A DNA stretch of 64,000 nucleotides, taken from the NCBI RefSeq assembly GCF_000212375.1, contig NC_015501.1:682001-746000 (forward strand), read 5' to 3'. The notes beneath the pieces were generated by a model, which saw nothing but the letters and a program-made list of their open reading frames with translations, made no database searches and was not told the origin of the DNA. Position numbers and translations under genes: made by a program. This stretch comes from Porphyromonas asaccharolytica DSM 20707 (lineage in GTDB: Bacteria > Bacteroidota > Bacteroidia > Bacteroidales > Porphyromonadaceae). Position 1 is the stretch's first letter; every line of letters starts with the position of its first letter. Of the stretch, positions 1 to 8,795 are shown one piece after another.

Positions 1-662
1 GCTTCATCAGCCTTGAAGTACCATAGCTTGGGGTGAGATCCGAGGTGTACCTCTTCTAGTAGACTTTTGAAAGCAAGAAAGACCTCAAGCTCCTTGCAAG
101 GCGTTAGATCGATACTCTTGAGCCCCGTGTACTGTACCTGTAGCTCCTTAAGCTTAGGACAGTGGGACAGATCGAGCTGTGTGAGCTCAAAATTGCCAAA
201 GCACTGGAGCACCTCTAGACTGGGGCAGCCGCTGAGATCCAAACTAGCCAGATGTGTATTGTCCAGAGCGAGTACCTGCAGGTCGCTCGTCTTCACGAGC
301 TGTAAGTCTAGGATAGAGCCTGTACGGAAGAAGCCGAAAGCGCGTATACCCGCTCCGTACACCTTGATGGTCGGATTCGCTTGTCGCACCGTAAATGGTA
401 TCTCCTTGAGCTGGTTTAGATCATCGGGCACCTCATCGGGTACGGCAAACTGTTGCTTACCACTGCCATCGCCGAAGTCTATCCACAGCTTATTGCTCAC
501 ACCTGCCAGTCTGAGTACCTGTCGCGCATTTTGCGCAGACTGGATCTGTATCGATAGCAGTAGATTGTCCTCCTGAGCGCGTAGCTGAGGTGTAGAGACG
601 CAGAGCGTGAGGAGTAGTAGCCAGCTAGTCGTCATAAGGGTTCGCAGCGTAGTTCTTTTCAT
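1..662 (-). CDS. Secreted leucine-rich-repeat surface protein, N-terminal part
   Basis: The reading frame starts at the ATG at 660-662 and stays open to the left edge, so about 220 N-terminal residues are visible and the C-terminus is missing. The first ~28 residues form a signal peptide (MKRTTLRTLM, then a leucine-rich stretch ending near LRAQ). A segment with IDFGDGSGKQ follows, then short leucine-rich repeats (for example LDLSGCPSLEVL and LDLSHCPKLKEL). The 4014-5930 gene has the same layout (IDFGDGTIEQ plus similar repeats), so the two are paralogues. By analogy the missing end may carry InlB-type repeats and a type IX secretion C-terminal domain, but this is inference. Likely exported or surface-bound; ligand unknown. 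Confidence 0.8.
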   Translation of the reverse strand, partial: MKRTTLRTLMTTSWLLLLTLCVSTPQLRAQEDNLLLSIQIQSAQNARQVLRLAGVSNKLWIDFGDGSGKQQFAVPDEVPDDLNQLKEIPFTVRQANPTIKVYGAGIRAFGFFRTGSILDLQLVKTSDLQVLALDNTHLASLDLSGCPSLEVLQCFGNFELTQLDLSHCPKLKELQVQYTGLKSIDLTPCKELEVFLAFKSLLEEVHLGSHPKLWYFKADE

Positions 663-798
663 AGTCGTATGTGATTAGGAGTTATGCTTAGAGATGCTAG
701 GGAGCATGTCTTTTACAAAAAGCAGCTACCCATAGGCAAATGTACATTTTTTTGTAATAGCTTTGTCAGCTAGGGGCATATCCTGATGCCTGTCGGAG

Positions 799-1016
799 CA
801 TATCGATGCGTGGGTGGCAAAAAGAGCCGATCTCCACGTAGGAATTTCCAAATCCCCACGTAGGAATTTCCAAATCTCCACGGAGGAAAGAAAAAATCCC
901 CACGGAGGGAAGAAACGAAACTTCGGAGGAATCAAATGAAACTTCCGAAGAATTTTTCCGTCCCCACGTGGAGAATAAAAAATAGCTACGTGGGAATTTT
1001 GACATTTCCCACGTAG
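799..1016 (-). repeat. CACGTG 22-bp module array, copy R1
   Basis: Non-coding array in the divergent gap between the left-edge surface protein and cardiolipin synthase. CACGTR/CACGGA modules begin at 835, 857, 879 and 901 (22-bp steps). Two core modules of the CTTCGGAGG/CTTCCGAAG type follow at 921 and 942, then CACGTG-type modules at 965, 987 and 1010. It shares the end sequence CATATCGATGCG (799-810) with copy R4. It has four modules on its left arm where other copies have three. No adjacent heptamer array is seen. Confidence 0.85.
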
Positions 1017-1121
1017 CTTTTATATAGACCTCTCAATCCCGTGAGTCAAGTAACGAGGGAGTCGGCTGAAAATCGTGTGTCTTGCATTTGATAGTTGAGT
1101 CTACGCCATACGATTGCCCTA

Positions 1122-1150
1122 TTTGGGTCAAGGGAATATTACTACCTTTG
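1122..1150 (+). promoter_or_regulatory. Probable promoter of cardiolipin synthase
   Basis: TACCTTTG at 1143-1150 matches the Bacteroidetes -7 box. A TTTG at 1122-1125 is the nearest -33 candidate, but the gap is 17 bp rather than the 19-20 bp seen at the stable RNA promoters here. The start codon lies about 55 bp downstream. Confidence 0.5.
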
Positions 1151-1206
1151 CGATAGTGAACCTGCTAGACTAGCTAGCTATGGCTAGCTCCTAGACTTAA
1201 GATGCT

Positions 1207-2637
1207 ATGTGGACGACAGTGCTGACTATCCTATACACGCTCCTAGTTGTGGGCGTTGTGGTCGTGATCCTGACGGGAGGCGATGACATCTATCGGATGT
1301 TCTCGTGGCTGATGGTCGTGATCTTTGTGCCGGTAGCTGGGGTGATACTTTACTTGCTCTTCGGCCGCTCGACGGCTTCGATGCGACTGATACCTAAGGA
1401 TTTCCTAAAGAAGATCAATCGTATGCCTGTGGAGCATACGGACTTTGACTTTCACCGAGCGACCCTAGAGAACCCTGACTACAGCTCTCTGGGCAAGCTA
1501 CTCTACAATAGTGACGATCGTACGGTGCTGGCGGCCTCCTCGATGGAGGTGATCACGGTCGGGACGGATAAATACCGACAGCTCTTTGAGGATATTCGCT
1601 CGGCAAAGCAGGAGATCCATCTGATGTACTACATCATAATGTCTGACGAGCTGGGAGTCGAGCTGCGTGATCTATTGGTGGATAAAGCTCGCGAGGGGGT
1701 CAAAGTGCGTGTGGTCTACGATGGTCTAGGCTCCATCCGGAGTGATCTGAAGGGCTTCTGGAAACCGCTACGTAGAGCAGGCGGTGAGGTCTATGCGTTT
1801 CTCCCAGTGCGTTTTCCCTTTTTCAATCTACGTATCAACTACCGCAACCATCGTAAGGTGGTGGTGATAGATCAGCGCATCGGTTACTTCGGAGGAATGA
1901 ATGTGGCGCAGTACTATACGCAAGGCAATGAGTTGGGACAGTGGCGTGATACACACTTTCGCATTGAGGGGAGTGCTGTAGCGGGGCTACAGCGTGTTTT
2001 TCTTGTAGACTGGGCCGTAGCAGTGCGTAAGCGCTTTGACCTAGAGCCTTACTTTGCCAAGATCGACCGAGGCGCTTCCTACGAGCATCCCATAGCGATG
2101 CAGTTCCTCACGAATGGTCCCCAAGCTCACTGGCAGACGATCGAGCAAGCCTTTATCAAGGCGTGCTCGATAGCGCACGAAGAGATCTTAGTACAGACCC
2201 CTTACTTCCTCCCGCCAGAGGGATTGCTGATGAGTCTCTGCAGTGCTGCCCTGCGCGGTGTATACGTCTTCGTCATGCTGCCTGAGCGAGGAGACTCCTA
2301 TCTGACGCAGCGTGCCTCAGACTCTTATCTAACGCAATTGCTAAAGGCTGGAGTGGATGTGAGACGCTATAGGGGTGGCTTCCTACACTCTAAGCTGCTG
2401 GTGGTGGATAGGCGCATCGTGGGCATCGGCAGTGCTAATATGGACTTTCGTAGTTTAGAGATCAATCTAGAGGTGATGTCCTTCGTCTATGACAAGCAGA
2501 TAGCTGAGGAGCTGAGCGAAGCCTTCGAGGAGGATCTCAAAGCGTGTCGTCAGCTAACCCTAGAGGAGTGGAGTGGGCGCTCCTTCTGGATACGAACTCT
2601 AGAGGCGCTGGCTCGCCTTTTCTCCCCGCTCCTGTAA
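1207..2637 (+). CDS. cls: Cardiolipin synthase (phospholipase D family)
   Basis: Membrane enzyme that condenses two phosphatidylglycerol molecules to cardiolipin and glycerol. The 476-residue protein has two N-terminal membrane segments (about residues 2-22 and 32-52) and two phospholipase D domains. Each carries the HxKxxxxD motif: NHRKVVVID in the first half and HSKLLVVD near residue 395, the latter followed by GSANMDFRS. Length and layout match bacterial ClsA-type enzymes. It stands alone, with a Bacteroidetes -7 box upstream and a gene-poor gap after it. Start chosen at the first ATG, which places the first membrane segment at the N-terminus. Confidence 0.93.
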   Translation: MWTTVLTILYTLLVVGVVVVILTGGDDIYRMFSWLMVVIFVPVAGVILYLLFGRSTASMRLIPKDFLKKINRMPVEHTDFDFHRATLENPDYSSLGKLLYNSDDRTVLAASSMEVITVGTDKYRQLFEDIRSAKQEIHLMYYIIMSDELGVELRDLLVDKAREGVKVRVVYDGLGSIRSDLKGFWKPLRRAGGEVYAFLPVRFPFFNLRINYRNHRKVVVIDQRIGYFGGMNVAQYYTQGNELGQWRDTHFRIEGSAVAGLQRVFLVDWAVAVRKRFDLEPYFAKIDRGASYEHPIAMQFLTNGPQAHWQTIEQAFIKACSIAHEEILVQTPYFLPPEGLLMSLCSAALRGVYVFVMLPERGDSYLTQRASDSYLTQLLKAGVDVRRYRGGFLHSKLLVVDRRIVGIGSANMDFRSLEINLEVMSFVYDKQIAEELSEAFEEDLKACRQLTLEEWSGRSFWIRTLEALARLFSPLL

Positions 2638-3122
2638 GTCCCGCCATAAAAAAGCCTGCTGCCTATGGCAACAGACACAAAAAAGCCGCACTGCGGATTA
2701 GAAAAACTCCGAAGAACATACAAGTTTTGAGGATCCATCCCCCTTTGAAGTCCACTGGAGCAACAAGTACTCACACACTCACTAGGAGTCTGTCGAGGCC
2801 GGTCATCGGGTAGATAGAATGATCTCGGAATAGTCGATTAAAATTGAAGAGTTTCCGTATCGAGCAGTGCGGCTATGGGTCTGCGCTGTCTACATGTACT
2901 ATGTAAGAAGATCACGCTGCGCAGGCACCTATCGGTGTCTTGCTACGACAAATATAAGGCAATATTCTGAGTTATGCAAATAGAGGTACCTCAACCTCGA
3001 AAATCTCATTACAAGCGAGCTAGACATACTGATGGGTAGCGATCTGTACTGACGAGAAACGATTTGTAGGGGTACACGGCTCATCGGGCTACCTGATTTG
3101 CAGGGTCTAGGTTTGGTAGATG
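2638..3122. other. Intergenic region, no recognised content
   Basis: About 485 bases between cardiolipin synthase and the fMet tRNA promoter. Short open frames here lack good starts and family resemblance. An A-rich stretch with AAAAAAGCC occurs twice (near 2649 and 2680). I see no tRNA, clear terminator or repeat-family copy. Confidence 0.5.
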
Positions 3123-3154
3123 TTTGGCGGTCTCAGATATTCTTCGTACCTTTG
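3123..3154 (+). promoter_or_regulatory. Promoter of initiator tRNA
   Basis: TTTG at 3123-3126 and TACCTTTG at 3147-3154 are separated by 20 bp, a full match to the Bacteroidetes primary sigma promoter. The same 20-bp spacing and TACCTTTGC box occur at the three rRNA promoters. The tRNA begins about 15 bp after the -7 box. Confidence 0.85.
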
Positions 3155-3168
3155 CAGATACAAACGAT

Positions 3169-3240
<72 letters not shown>

Positions 3241-3249
3241 CTAACGATA

Positions 3250-3283
3250 GACGCATCCTTCCTTTGGGGTGCGTCTTTTTTTT
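3250..3283 (+). terminator. Rho-independent terminator after tRNA-fMet
   Basis: A 9-bp stem (GACGCATCC with GGGTGCGTC, one G-T pair) and short loop are followed by eight T residues. It begins 10 bases after the tRNA. Confidence 0.85.
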
Positions 3284-3380
3284 GTTGTCCCTCCGCTATG
3301 ACTGCGATGCGTGAGACGAAGATGAAGGAGAGTACGGCTGCAGCTTGATGCGCCTATTGGCAAAAGTGACTATATACGAA

Positions 3381-3423
3381 AAGCACGCTACAGACCCTCG
3401 TGTGAGGGTTCGTAGCGTGCTTT
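3381..3423 (-). terminator. Hairpin terminator downstream of rpmE
   Basis: A long stem pairs AAGCACGCTAC with GTAGCGTGCTT, extended inward by ACCCTC/GAGGGT around a GTGT loop. It lies about 60 bp past the L31 stop. T runs are short on both sides, so it may act in either direction. Confidence 0.65.
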
Positions 3424-3480
3424 GTCATTTGGTTGGGGACGAGAGACGCAGATCGGCGCTCTCAGACTCCGATGTGTGGC

Positions 3481-3744
3481 TTACTTGTCAGCCTTCTTAC
3501 CACGATTGCCGTAGCGGCTCATGAACTTATCGACACGTCCTGCCGTATCAACGAGCTTAGCCTTGCCCGTGTAGAAGGGGTGAGACGTGTTGGAGATCTC
3601 TATCTTGATGAGCGGATAGGTCTCGCCATCGATCTCGATGGTCTCCTTAGCGTTGGCTGTACTCTTCGTGATGAAGACTTCGTCGTTGGACATATCTTTG
3701 AATGCCACTGGACGGTAATTCTCAGGATGTAGATCCTTTTTCAT
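3481..3744 (-). CDS. rpmE2: 50S ribosomal protein L31 type B
   Basis: 87-residue protein of the large ribosomal subunit. The start MKKDLHPENYRPV, the central region with TYPLIKIEISNTSHPFYTG and the lysine-rich tail match L31. There are no cysteines, so it is the zinc-free type B form. The gene stands alone, with a leader of roughly 180 bases between a -7-like box at 3926-3933 and the ATG, longer than expected for a single ribosomal protein gene. A strong hairpin follows the stop. Confidence 0.93.
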   Translation of the reverse strand: MKKDLHPENYRPVAFKDMSNDEVFITKSTANAKETIEIDGETYPLIKIEISNTSHPFYTGKAKLVDTAGRVDKFMSRYGNRGKKADK

Positions 3745-3925
3745 TGCTTTGATGCGTTTAAGTAGTTAATAATCTTGCAGGGGCGTGGCTCTCCTTTCGT
3801 CAAGTGGCAAAAGGGCTAGCGCAGGATCTTCCTATCGTCTAGCACCACGTGGATACCGCAAGGGCTTGTCCCGATCAAGTAGCAATCGGTGAGCTGCTCA
3901 CACTTGGGAGACAAACTTCGAGGGG

Positions 3926-3933
3926 CAAAGGTA
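3926..3933 (-). promoter_or_regulatory. Candidate -7 box for rpmE
   Basis: CAAAGGTA reads TACCTTTG on the minus strand. No convincing TTTG lies 19-20 bp further upstream. If used, it gives a leader of about 180 bases before L31. Confidence 0.4.
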
Positions 3934-3979
3934 CAATAAATATCTGAATCTTCGCCCCTCGAGACTTTTCGATAATTCC

Positions 3980-4013
3980 GCAAGTCGGGTTACACGTCAA
4001 GTCGGGTTACACG
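3980..4013. repeat. 17-bp perfect tandem duplication
   Basis: CAAGTCGGGTTACACGT occurs twice head to tail immediately after the stop codon of the 4014-5930 gene. A small local duplication; no function evident. Confidence 0.75.
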
Positions 4014-5930
4014 TTAGAGCGTTACCTTGACCCAGTCGCTGCCGATCTGTAGGAGGTAGACGCCTGCGGGGAGCTGTGCGATGGAAAGCGTGGCGTCTCC
4101 CGTTGCCGTAGCGACAGGAGTACCCGTGAGCGTGTAGAGGCGGATCGTCTCGTCTGCCGTGACGCCCAGTACGGTGAGCGTCTGGTCGGTCTGAGCGATC
4201 TGATAGCGTGTGGCACTGACTGCATCGATAGCATCATGCTTGGCGAAGATCACCTTAACCTCCATCGTCTTGTCGACAGTCAGCGTGTAGCTTGCTTGCT
4301 CTTCGCCAGCGGGGATGACTTCGCCATTGATCTGCCACTCCTTGACAATGTGGTCGGTGAAGGCTTCTGCCTCGAAGAGCACCTTCGTACCCTTGGCAAC
4401 GAAGGTCCCGGAGGTAAACGGCTTGCCATCGACCGTGACCGTCAGCTTGCCCTCGCCTTCCTTGGAGAAGGTGACAGCATAATTGTCTTCCGCCCGGGCA
4501 AAGGTGACGGTGACCGTCATCGGTTCGCTATACATATTGACCTTAAAGGTAGCATCCGTAATCGGCTTCTTGTCAAGTCCTGGGGTCATCTGGACGATAT
4601 CATTGACACGCCACTCGGTGATGATGTACCCCTCGTCGGGCGTTGCGGTGAAGGTGAGCGGTGTGCCTGGCTCGACCTTGTCGTCAGAGGAGAGCTCTGT
4701 GTCGCCTGCCATAGCCTGGATAGAGCCACCCTCACTAGCAGAGAAGGTGAGCGGCTGCTTTTCCCCAGGGTAGACAGCGCCCTCGCGAGCTATGTCTAGC
4801 TTGAGCTCAGGAACTTCATAGGTGCTCTTACCATACTTGGGGTAGTATTCGTTGGTGACCTTGATGCTTAGCTGGATAGAGTCTAGCGGGTTGTCACCGC
4901 CAAAGCCTCCGAAGCCACGCTCGAGGATGATGAGGTCGCTCCCCTTGAGGATGTAGTCCTGTCCCTCCTTGAGTGTGCGTGGCGTGTTGAGCTGTCGGAT
5001 CTGCTTGATCGTACTAGGCTGTGCTTCGCCGTCGGCATCTTTCACCTCGAGCATATCGGCGAGGTGGATCGTGTTCTTGTCCACGCACTCAGGAGCTAGA
5101 CGTACGCCCTCCTGCCCATACTTAAAGGAGGTTAGCGCAGGGCGCTGGAGTGGTAGCGAAGAGTAGGGGAGGTAGTTGCGCGATAGGTCTACCTCTGTGA
5201 GTGCTGCTAGCTCTTTGATGCCGTCGATCTTGTAGAGGCTGCACTGCTTGATAGTGAGTTTGGTTAGGGCGGTCAGTCCTGTCAGATTGACCGACTCTAA
5301 GTTCGGCTGACGCTGTATATCGATCTCTTCTAGAGCTGTGTAGCCTGATAGGTCTAGATGCTTACTAGAGAGTATGGTATAGTTGCGATCGGTGTCGGAG
5401 TTGGAGGTGTACAGAGTCACCTTCTTGAGAACGGTGCGCTCGTTGGGGAGCTTAATGTCTAGCACATTGCGCAGGTAAACCTCTTCGAGCTTAGGGCACT
5501 CAGATAGGTCTACCATCTGCTCACGACTCTCCCGGAGCGTGTAGTTGTCTAGTCGGAAGGCTAAGACTTGTAGCTCGGGAGCAGCAATCTTGCCAAAGCC
5601 AGAAAAGCCAGGGGTTACGGAGGCATTACGTAGCTGCGTAAGCTGAGCGGCGTCAATCTTGATGACCGTCTCCTCCGTTGTCGCAGGGTCATACTTGTGA
5701 TTGACACCCTGATAGCGCCCTTTGTGTTGCTCTATGGTGCCATCTCCAAAGTCGATATTATTCGCCTCGGCGCCCTCGAGGTAGGTGACCTGGAAGTTGA
5801 CATACTGCGTACCCTTAGGTACGATCAGCTCGATCTGCGCGGTCTCGGCGGGATCTTGCGCAGTACAGACTGCCTGTCCGATTAGTAGGGCGGTCAGCAT
5901 GAGTAGTAAATAGTGTAGTCGTTGTGTCAT
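4014..5930 (-). CDS. Secreted LRR / InlB-repeat protein with type IX sorting domain
   Basis: 638-residue exported protein. The start is taken at the ATG at 5928-5930 because MTQRLHYLLLMLTALLIG to TAQ is a clean signal peptide; an upstream ATG and a longer frame would push it 20-26 residues inward. A domain with IDFGDGTIEQHKG follows, then leucine-rich repeats (LTALTKLTIKQCSL, LAALTEVDLSRNYL). Two Listeria-Bacteroides-type modules come next (EGYIITEWRVND, DHIVKEWQING). The C-terminus, with LYTLTGTPVATATG and LPAGVYLLQIG, resembles the type IX secretion signal. Likely moved across the outer membrane and anchored or released. Paralogue of the 1-662 gene and, in its repeats, of 6096-7694 and 57551-61708. 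Partner unknown. Confidence 0.82.
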   Translation of the reverse strand: MTQRLHYLLLMLTALLIGQAVCTAQDPAETAQIELIVPKGTQYVNFQVTYLEGAEANNIDFGDGTIEQHKGRYQGVNHKYDPATTEETVIKIDAAQLTQLRNASVTPGFSGFGKIAAPELQVLAFRLDNYTLRESREQMVDLSECPKLEEVYLRNVLDIKLPNERTVLKKVTLYTSNSDTDRNYTILSSKHLDLSGYTALEEIDIQRQPNLESVNLTGLTALTKLTIKQCSLYKIDGIKELAALTEVDLSRNYLPYSSLPLQRPALTSFKYGQEGVRLAPECVDKNTIHLADMLEVKDADGEAQPSTIKQIRQLNTPRTLKEGQDYILKGSDLIILERGFGGFGGDNPLDSIQLSIKVTNEYYPKYGKSTYEVPELKLDIAREGAVYPGEKQPLTFSASEGGSIQAMAGDTELSSDDKVEPGTPLTFTATPDEGYIITEWRVNDIVQMTPGLDKKPITDATFKVNMYSEPMTVTVTFARAEDNYAVTFSKEGEGKLTVTVDGKPFTSGTFVAKGTKVLFEAEAFTDHIVKEWQINGEVIPAGEEQASYTLTVDKTMEVKVIFAKHDAIDAVSATRYQIAQTDQTLTVLGVTADETIRLYTLTGTPVATATGDATLSIAQLPAGVYLLQIGSDWVKVTL

Positions 5931-6023
5931 AGGACTATTGCTTTGCATTATCGATCTGCACAAAAGTACAAAAACGATGGAACTTGCGGGATTTAGAAAT
6001 GTGCGCATTTCGTAGAAGATTGT

Positions 6024-6031
6024 TATATTTG
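6024..6031 (+). promoter_or_regulatory. Candidate -7 box of the 6096 gene
   Basis: TATATTTG fits TAnnTTTG about 65 bp before the start codon. No TTTG lies at the expected -33 position. Confidence 0.35.
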
Positions 6032-6095
6032 CCCTTGAGGACCTTTAGTGTTACTTCAAAGCAATTGTAGATACTCTTATAAAACATCATAGCTC

Positions 6096-7694
6096 ATGAA
6101 ACGATTACTACTTCTCTTATCTCTACTGTCTCTATCTCTTGTGGCGCACCTGTCTGCCCAGGAGCAGTATAAGGTGACCTACTCGGCAGGCGAAGGGGGG
6201 ACTGTCGAAGCTGCTTACTATGCCAAGCTTACAGAGGTGCCCTTCGCAAGTGGTGAGATGGTTCCCAAGGATGCTCAGGTCTATCTGACGGCTACTCCTA
6301 ACGAGGGGTATGAGGTAGACGAATGGCTGGTCAATGACAAGCCTATGGACCATGCCAAAGGCAACACGCTCTTTGGTGTGAGGATCGATGAGCCTAAGGA
6401 TATTCGTGTGACCTTTGTCTCCCAGGGTGGTCCTGAGCGCTTTATGGTCTCCTTCTCCGCTAGTGAGGGGGGCACGCTGTCGGCGACTTACTATGATCAG
6501 GATATGGTGTCAAACAACTTGCTGAGTGGGACGACTCTTCCTGAGGGCTCTTTCATCGAGTTCCTGGCAACCCCCGCCAAGGGTTACAAACTGCAGAAGT
6601 GGGTGGTCAACGATCAAGCGGTGGAGCCTGACAAATATGAGCCGAACAAGTACTCGTACAATCTGCATAGCCCACTGACTCTAGAGGCTGTCTTTGTGTC
6701 TACAGGCGAGCAAGCGGATGCTTATCCAGTGACTTATACGGCTGGCGAGGGCGGTCGCGTGACGGGCTACTATTACGATGATGCTAGCAATAAGGTGAGC
6801 TTCGAGAGTGGCGACTCCGTGCCTCAGGGGGTGCTGGTCAATCTGCTTGCTACGCCTGACGATGGCTATGTGGTAGACGAGTGGTATCAAGATGGAGAGC
6901 CTGCAGGAGACTTCTTCAAGGGGATCGATCTATTTACGCTAGCGGTTGACAAGCCTCTCGATATCCGTGTCACTTTTCGCTCTACGGCTCCTAAGCCTGA
7001 CACTTATGTCGTGCAGCTGGCTATAGTCGGGGACGGCGAGGTCAAGCTCTCGGGGGCTGAGTACTATGATGAGGTGCCTAAGGGCACGACGATCACGGTG
7101 GCGGCAACCCCAGATGAGGGACGACGTCTCGTCTATATCAAGGCTAATGAGACGGACATCACCGAGACGGCGAGTGTGGTCATCGAGGAGAATACAATCA
7201 TTGTGGTGGCCTTTGGGCTACAAAGCTACCCAGTGAAGATAGAGGTCGAGGGAGAGGGACGGATCGATGTCTCTCCTGACTGGGTAAAACTGGACTCGGT
7301 CTTTTACAATCAAGAGCTGACCCTGATCCCTGTGCCTAAGGACGAGCATTGGGTGCTCGAGGAGCTGACTGCTGATGGACGTGACATATTGTCTGATCTT
7401 ATGGTAACGATCCAGAAGCCTACGACGATACATGCTAAGTTTGTCGATCACACGGCTCTCGTCACGCCTGATGAGGCTCGTCATGCGCTCTATCCGAACC
7501 CCGCCCGTGAGCAGGTGACGATCGAGGGCGTTGCTGCAGGTACCCAGGTGATGCTCTATGATCTACGAGGTACACTGGTCGCTGAGACGCAGGTTGATGA
7601 GTCTTGCGCAGCAACGATAGCGCTGACCGATCTGCCGGCAGGGCGATACATTGTACGGGCTGGTGCAACGAGTTATAGCCTGATCGTGCAGTGA
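6096..7694 (+). CDS. Secreted InlB-type repeat protein with type IX sorting domain
   Basis: 532-residue protein. A signal peptide (MKRLLLLLSLLSLSLVAHLSAQ) is followed by about five modules of 80-95 residues, each built around EGG, ATPxxGYxVDEW and a final beta strand. Examples of the signature are GYEVDEWLVND, GYKLQKWVVND and GYVVDEWYQDG. The last ~75 residues (LYPNPAREQVTIEG, LYDLRGTLVAET, LPAGRYIVRAG) are a typical type IX secretion C-terminal domain. It is divergent from the 4014-5930 paralogue, with 165 bp between the starts. The modules are small beta domains used as spacers or adhesion units in other proteins; here their role is inferred only. Confidence 0.85.
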   Translation: MKRLLLLLSLLSLSLVAHLSAQEQYKVTYSAGEGGTVEAAYYAKLTEVPFASGEMVPKDAQVYLTATPNEGYEVDEWLVNDKPMDHAKGNTLFGVRIDEPKDIRVTFVSQGGPERFMVSFSASEGGTLSATYYDQDMVSNNLLSGTTLPEGSFIEFLATPAKGYKLQKWVVNDQAVEPDKYEPNKYSYNLHSPLTLEAVFVSTGEQADAYPVTYTAGEGGRVTGYYYDDASNKVSFESGDSVPQGVLVNLLATPDDGYVVDEWYQDGEPAGDFFKGIDLFTLAVDKPLDIRVTFRSTAPKPDTYVVQLAIVGDGEVKLSGAEYYDEVPKGTTITVAATPDEGRRLVYIKANETDITETASVVIEENTIIVVAFGLQSYPVKIEVEGEGRIDVSPDWVKLDSVFYNQELTLIPVPKDEHWVLEELTADGRDILSDLMVTIQKPTTIHAKFVDHTALVTPDEARHALYPNPAREQVTIEGVAAGTQVMLYDLRGTLVAETQVDESCAATIALTDLPAGRYIVRAGATSYSLIVQ

Positions 7695-7729
7695 TCCTTG
7701 TGCGGTAGTCACAGGACGCAATAAGAGCA

Positions 7730-7769
7730 GCGAGCCGTCTAGTCTCTCTCTGAGTACTAGGCGGCTCGC
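7730..7769 (+). terminator. Hairpin after the 6096 gene
   Basis: A 14-bp stem (GCGAGCCGTCTAGT with ACTAGGCGGCTCGC, one G-T pair) begins 36 bp past the stop. No T run follows, so a terminator role is likely but not certain. Confidence 0.55.
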
Positions 7770-7834
7770 ATGGAATATGTCTTAAGGGAAGGGGGTGGGG
7801 CGGACAGCCGATTGTTGCTGTCAGATAGAAGTCT

Positions 7835-7969
7835 CTATGCACCACTCTGTGCCAGCTCGAGTAGGTGCTGTATCATCTCTTGATGATGCGTAGAGCGTCT
7901 CGCTTGTGCGGCGTCGTCTAGAGCCTGGGATAGCTCTGTGGGTGTGAGATAAGGTAGTCGTATATCCAT
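7835..7969 (-). CDS. Small ORF downstream of ECF sigma factor, 44 residues
   Basis: An ATG at 7967-7969 opens a 44-codon frame (MDIRLPYLTPTELSQALDDA and onward, ending LAQSGA) on the strand of the sigma factor, 81 bases after its stop. The peptide is soluble, probably helical (heptad-like L/A spacing), with no signal peptide or membrane segment. I do not recognise it. It could be co-transcribed and act with the sigma factor, or be a chance frame. Confidence 0.35.
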   Translation of the reverse strand: MDIRLPYLTPTELSQALDDAAQARRSTHHQEMIQHLLELAQSGA

Positions 7970-8050
7970 AGTCGTCTGAGGAAGGGGGTGTGCAGGGCTA
8001 TCAGTCCTATGGGCTACAGCTTACGAGATCCCCTTACACAGACTAAACGC

Positions 8051-8638
8051 TTAGACGGGCGCAATATTGCGCTCACGTACCATCTTGCGCAGATTGATCA
8101 GAGCATAGCGCATACGTCCGAGGGCTGTGCTGATGCTTACCTCGGTGCGCTCAGCGATCTCCTTAAAGGGTATATCCTCGTAGATCCTCATCTTGAGAAC
8201 CTCTCGCTGTGCTTCGGGTAGATCCTCTACGCAGAGCGATATCTGGTGATACAGAGCCTCCTGATCATCGAAGAAGTCCTCTGGGAGCTCACTCGCCGGT
8301 GTCAGGTCGAGGATCTGCTGATTGGCATCGTAGTTAGTCACGTAGAGTGCCCGCTTCTCCTGGCGGAAGTGATCCATCATCATATTATGCGTCAGGCGGA
8401 GGAGCCAAGCTTTGAACTTGCCCTTGGCATGGTACTTACCATCCTTTAGGGTACGCATCACCTTGATGAAGACCTCCTGAAAGAGATCGTCAGCGACATC
8501 GCTATCAGCGATCGTTAGATAGATATAGTTATGAATGTCAGTTTCGTACCGACGGAGGAGCTCTGCAAAAGCTCTATCACAGCCCTCACAATATTGGCAG
8601 ACGAGCTCATCGTCGCTGCACGTACGGAGTGTGGTCAT
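8051..8638 (-). CDS. ECF-type RNA polymerase sigma factor
   Basis: 195-residue sigma-70 family protein with only regions 2 and 4. Region 2 is about residues 20-95 (ELLRRYETDIHNYIY, DLFQEVFIKVM, FKAWLLRLTHNMMMDHFR). Region 4 is about residues 128-190 (LPEAQREVLKMRIYEDIPFKEIAERTEVSISTALGRM arrangement, a helix-turn-helix). It directs RNA polymerase to a special promoter set. No anti-sigma gene with a membrane segment adjoins it; the only close downstream frame is the 44-residue ORF. The family in Bacteroidetes includes SigW-like factors lacking a linked anti-sigma. The polysaccharide cluster lies just upstream on the same strand, but the 157-bp gap argues for separate control. Confidence 0.9.
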   Translation of the reverse strand: MTTLRTCSDDELVCQYCEGCDRAFAELLRRYETDIHNYIYLTIADSDVADDLFQEVFIKVMRTLKDGKYHAKGKFKAWLLRLTHNMMMDHFRQEKRALYVTNYDANQQILDLTPASELPEDFFDDQEALYHQISLCVEDLPEAQREVLKMRIYEDIPFKEIAERTEVSISTALGRMRYALINLRKMVRERNIAPV

Positions 8639-8795
8639 ATAGAGAGTATCCTTTGTATTTATAAAAGGTAGCTATCTATCCTATAGGCTGTGATTACTTT
8701 GTGATTACTATTACACCGCAAAGTAACCAAATCTCCTCGAGATATGCAAATCATGAGGAGTTTTAGGGTCAAAATAAAAGAAGGAGCGGGGAGCT

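Noticed and set aside
766-1005. Open frames across array copies (also 726-935 and 43698-43973, minus strand)
   Set aside because: They translate the repeat arrays, giving similar low-complexity peptides at unrelated loci; no conserved start or signal peptide.
8701-8795. Attenuator or operator between the ECF sigma gene and the sugar transferase
   Set aside because: Only a short direct repeat (TGATTACT) and a weak CTCCTC/GAGGAG pairing are present; not enough to support a site.
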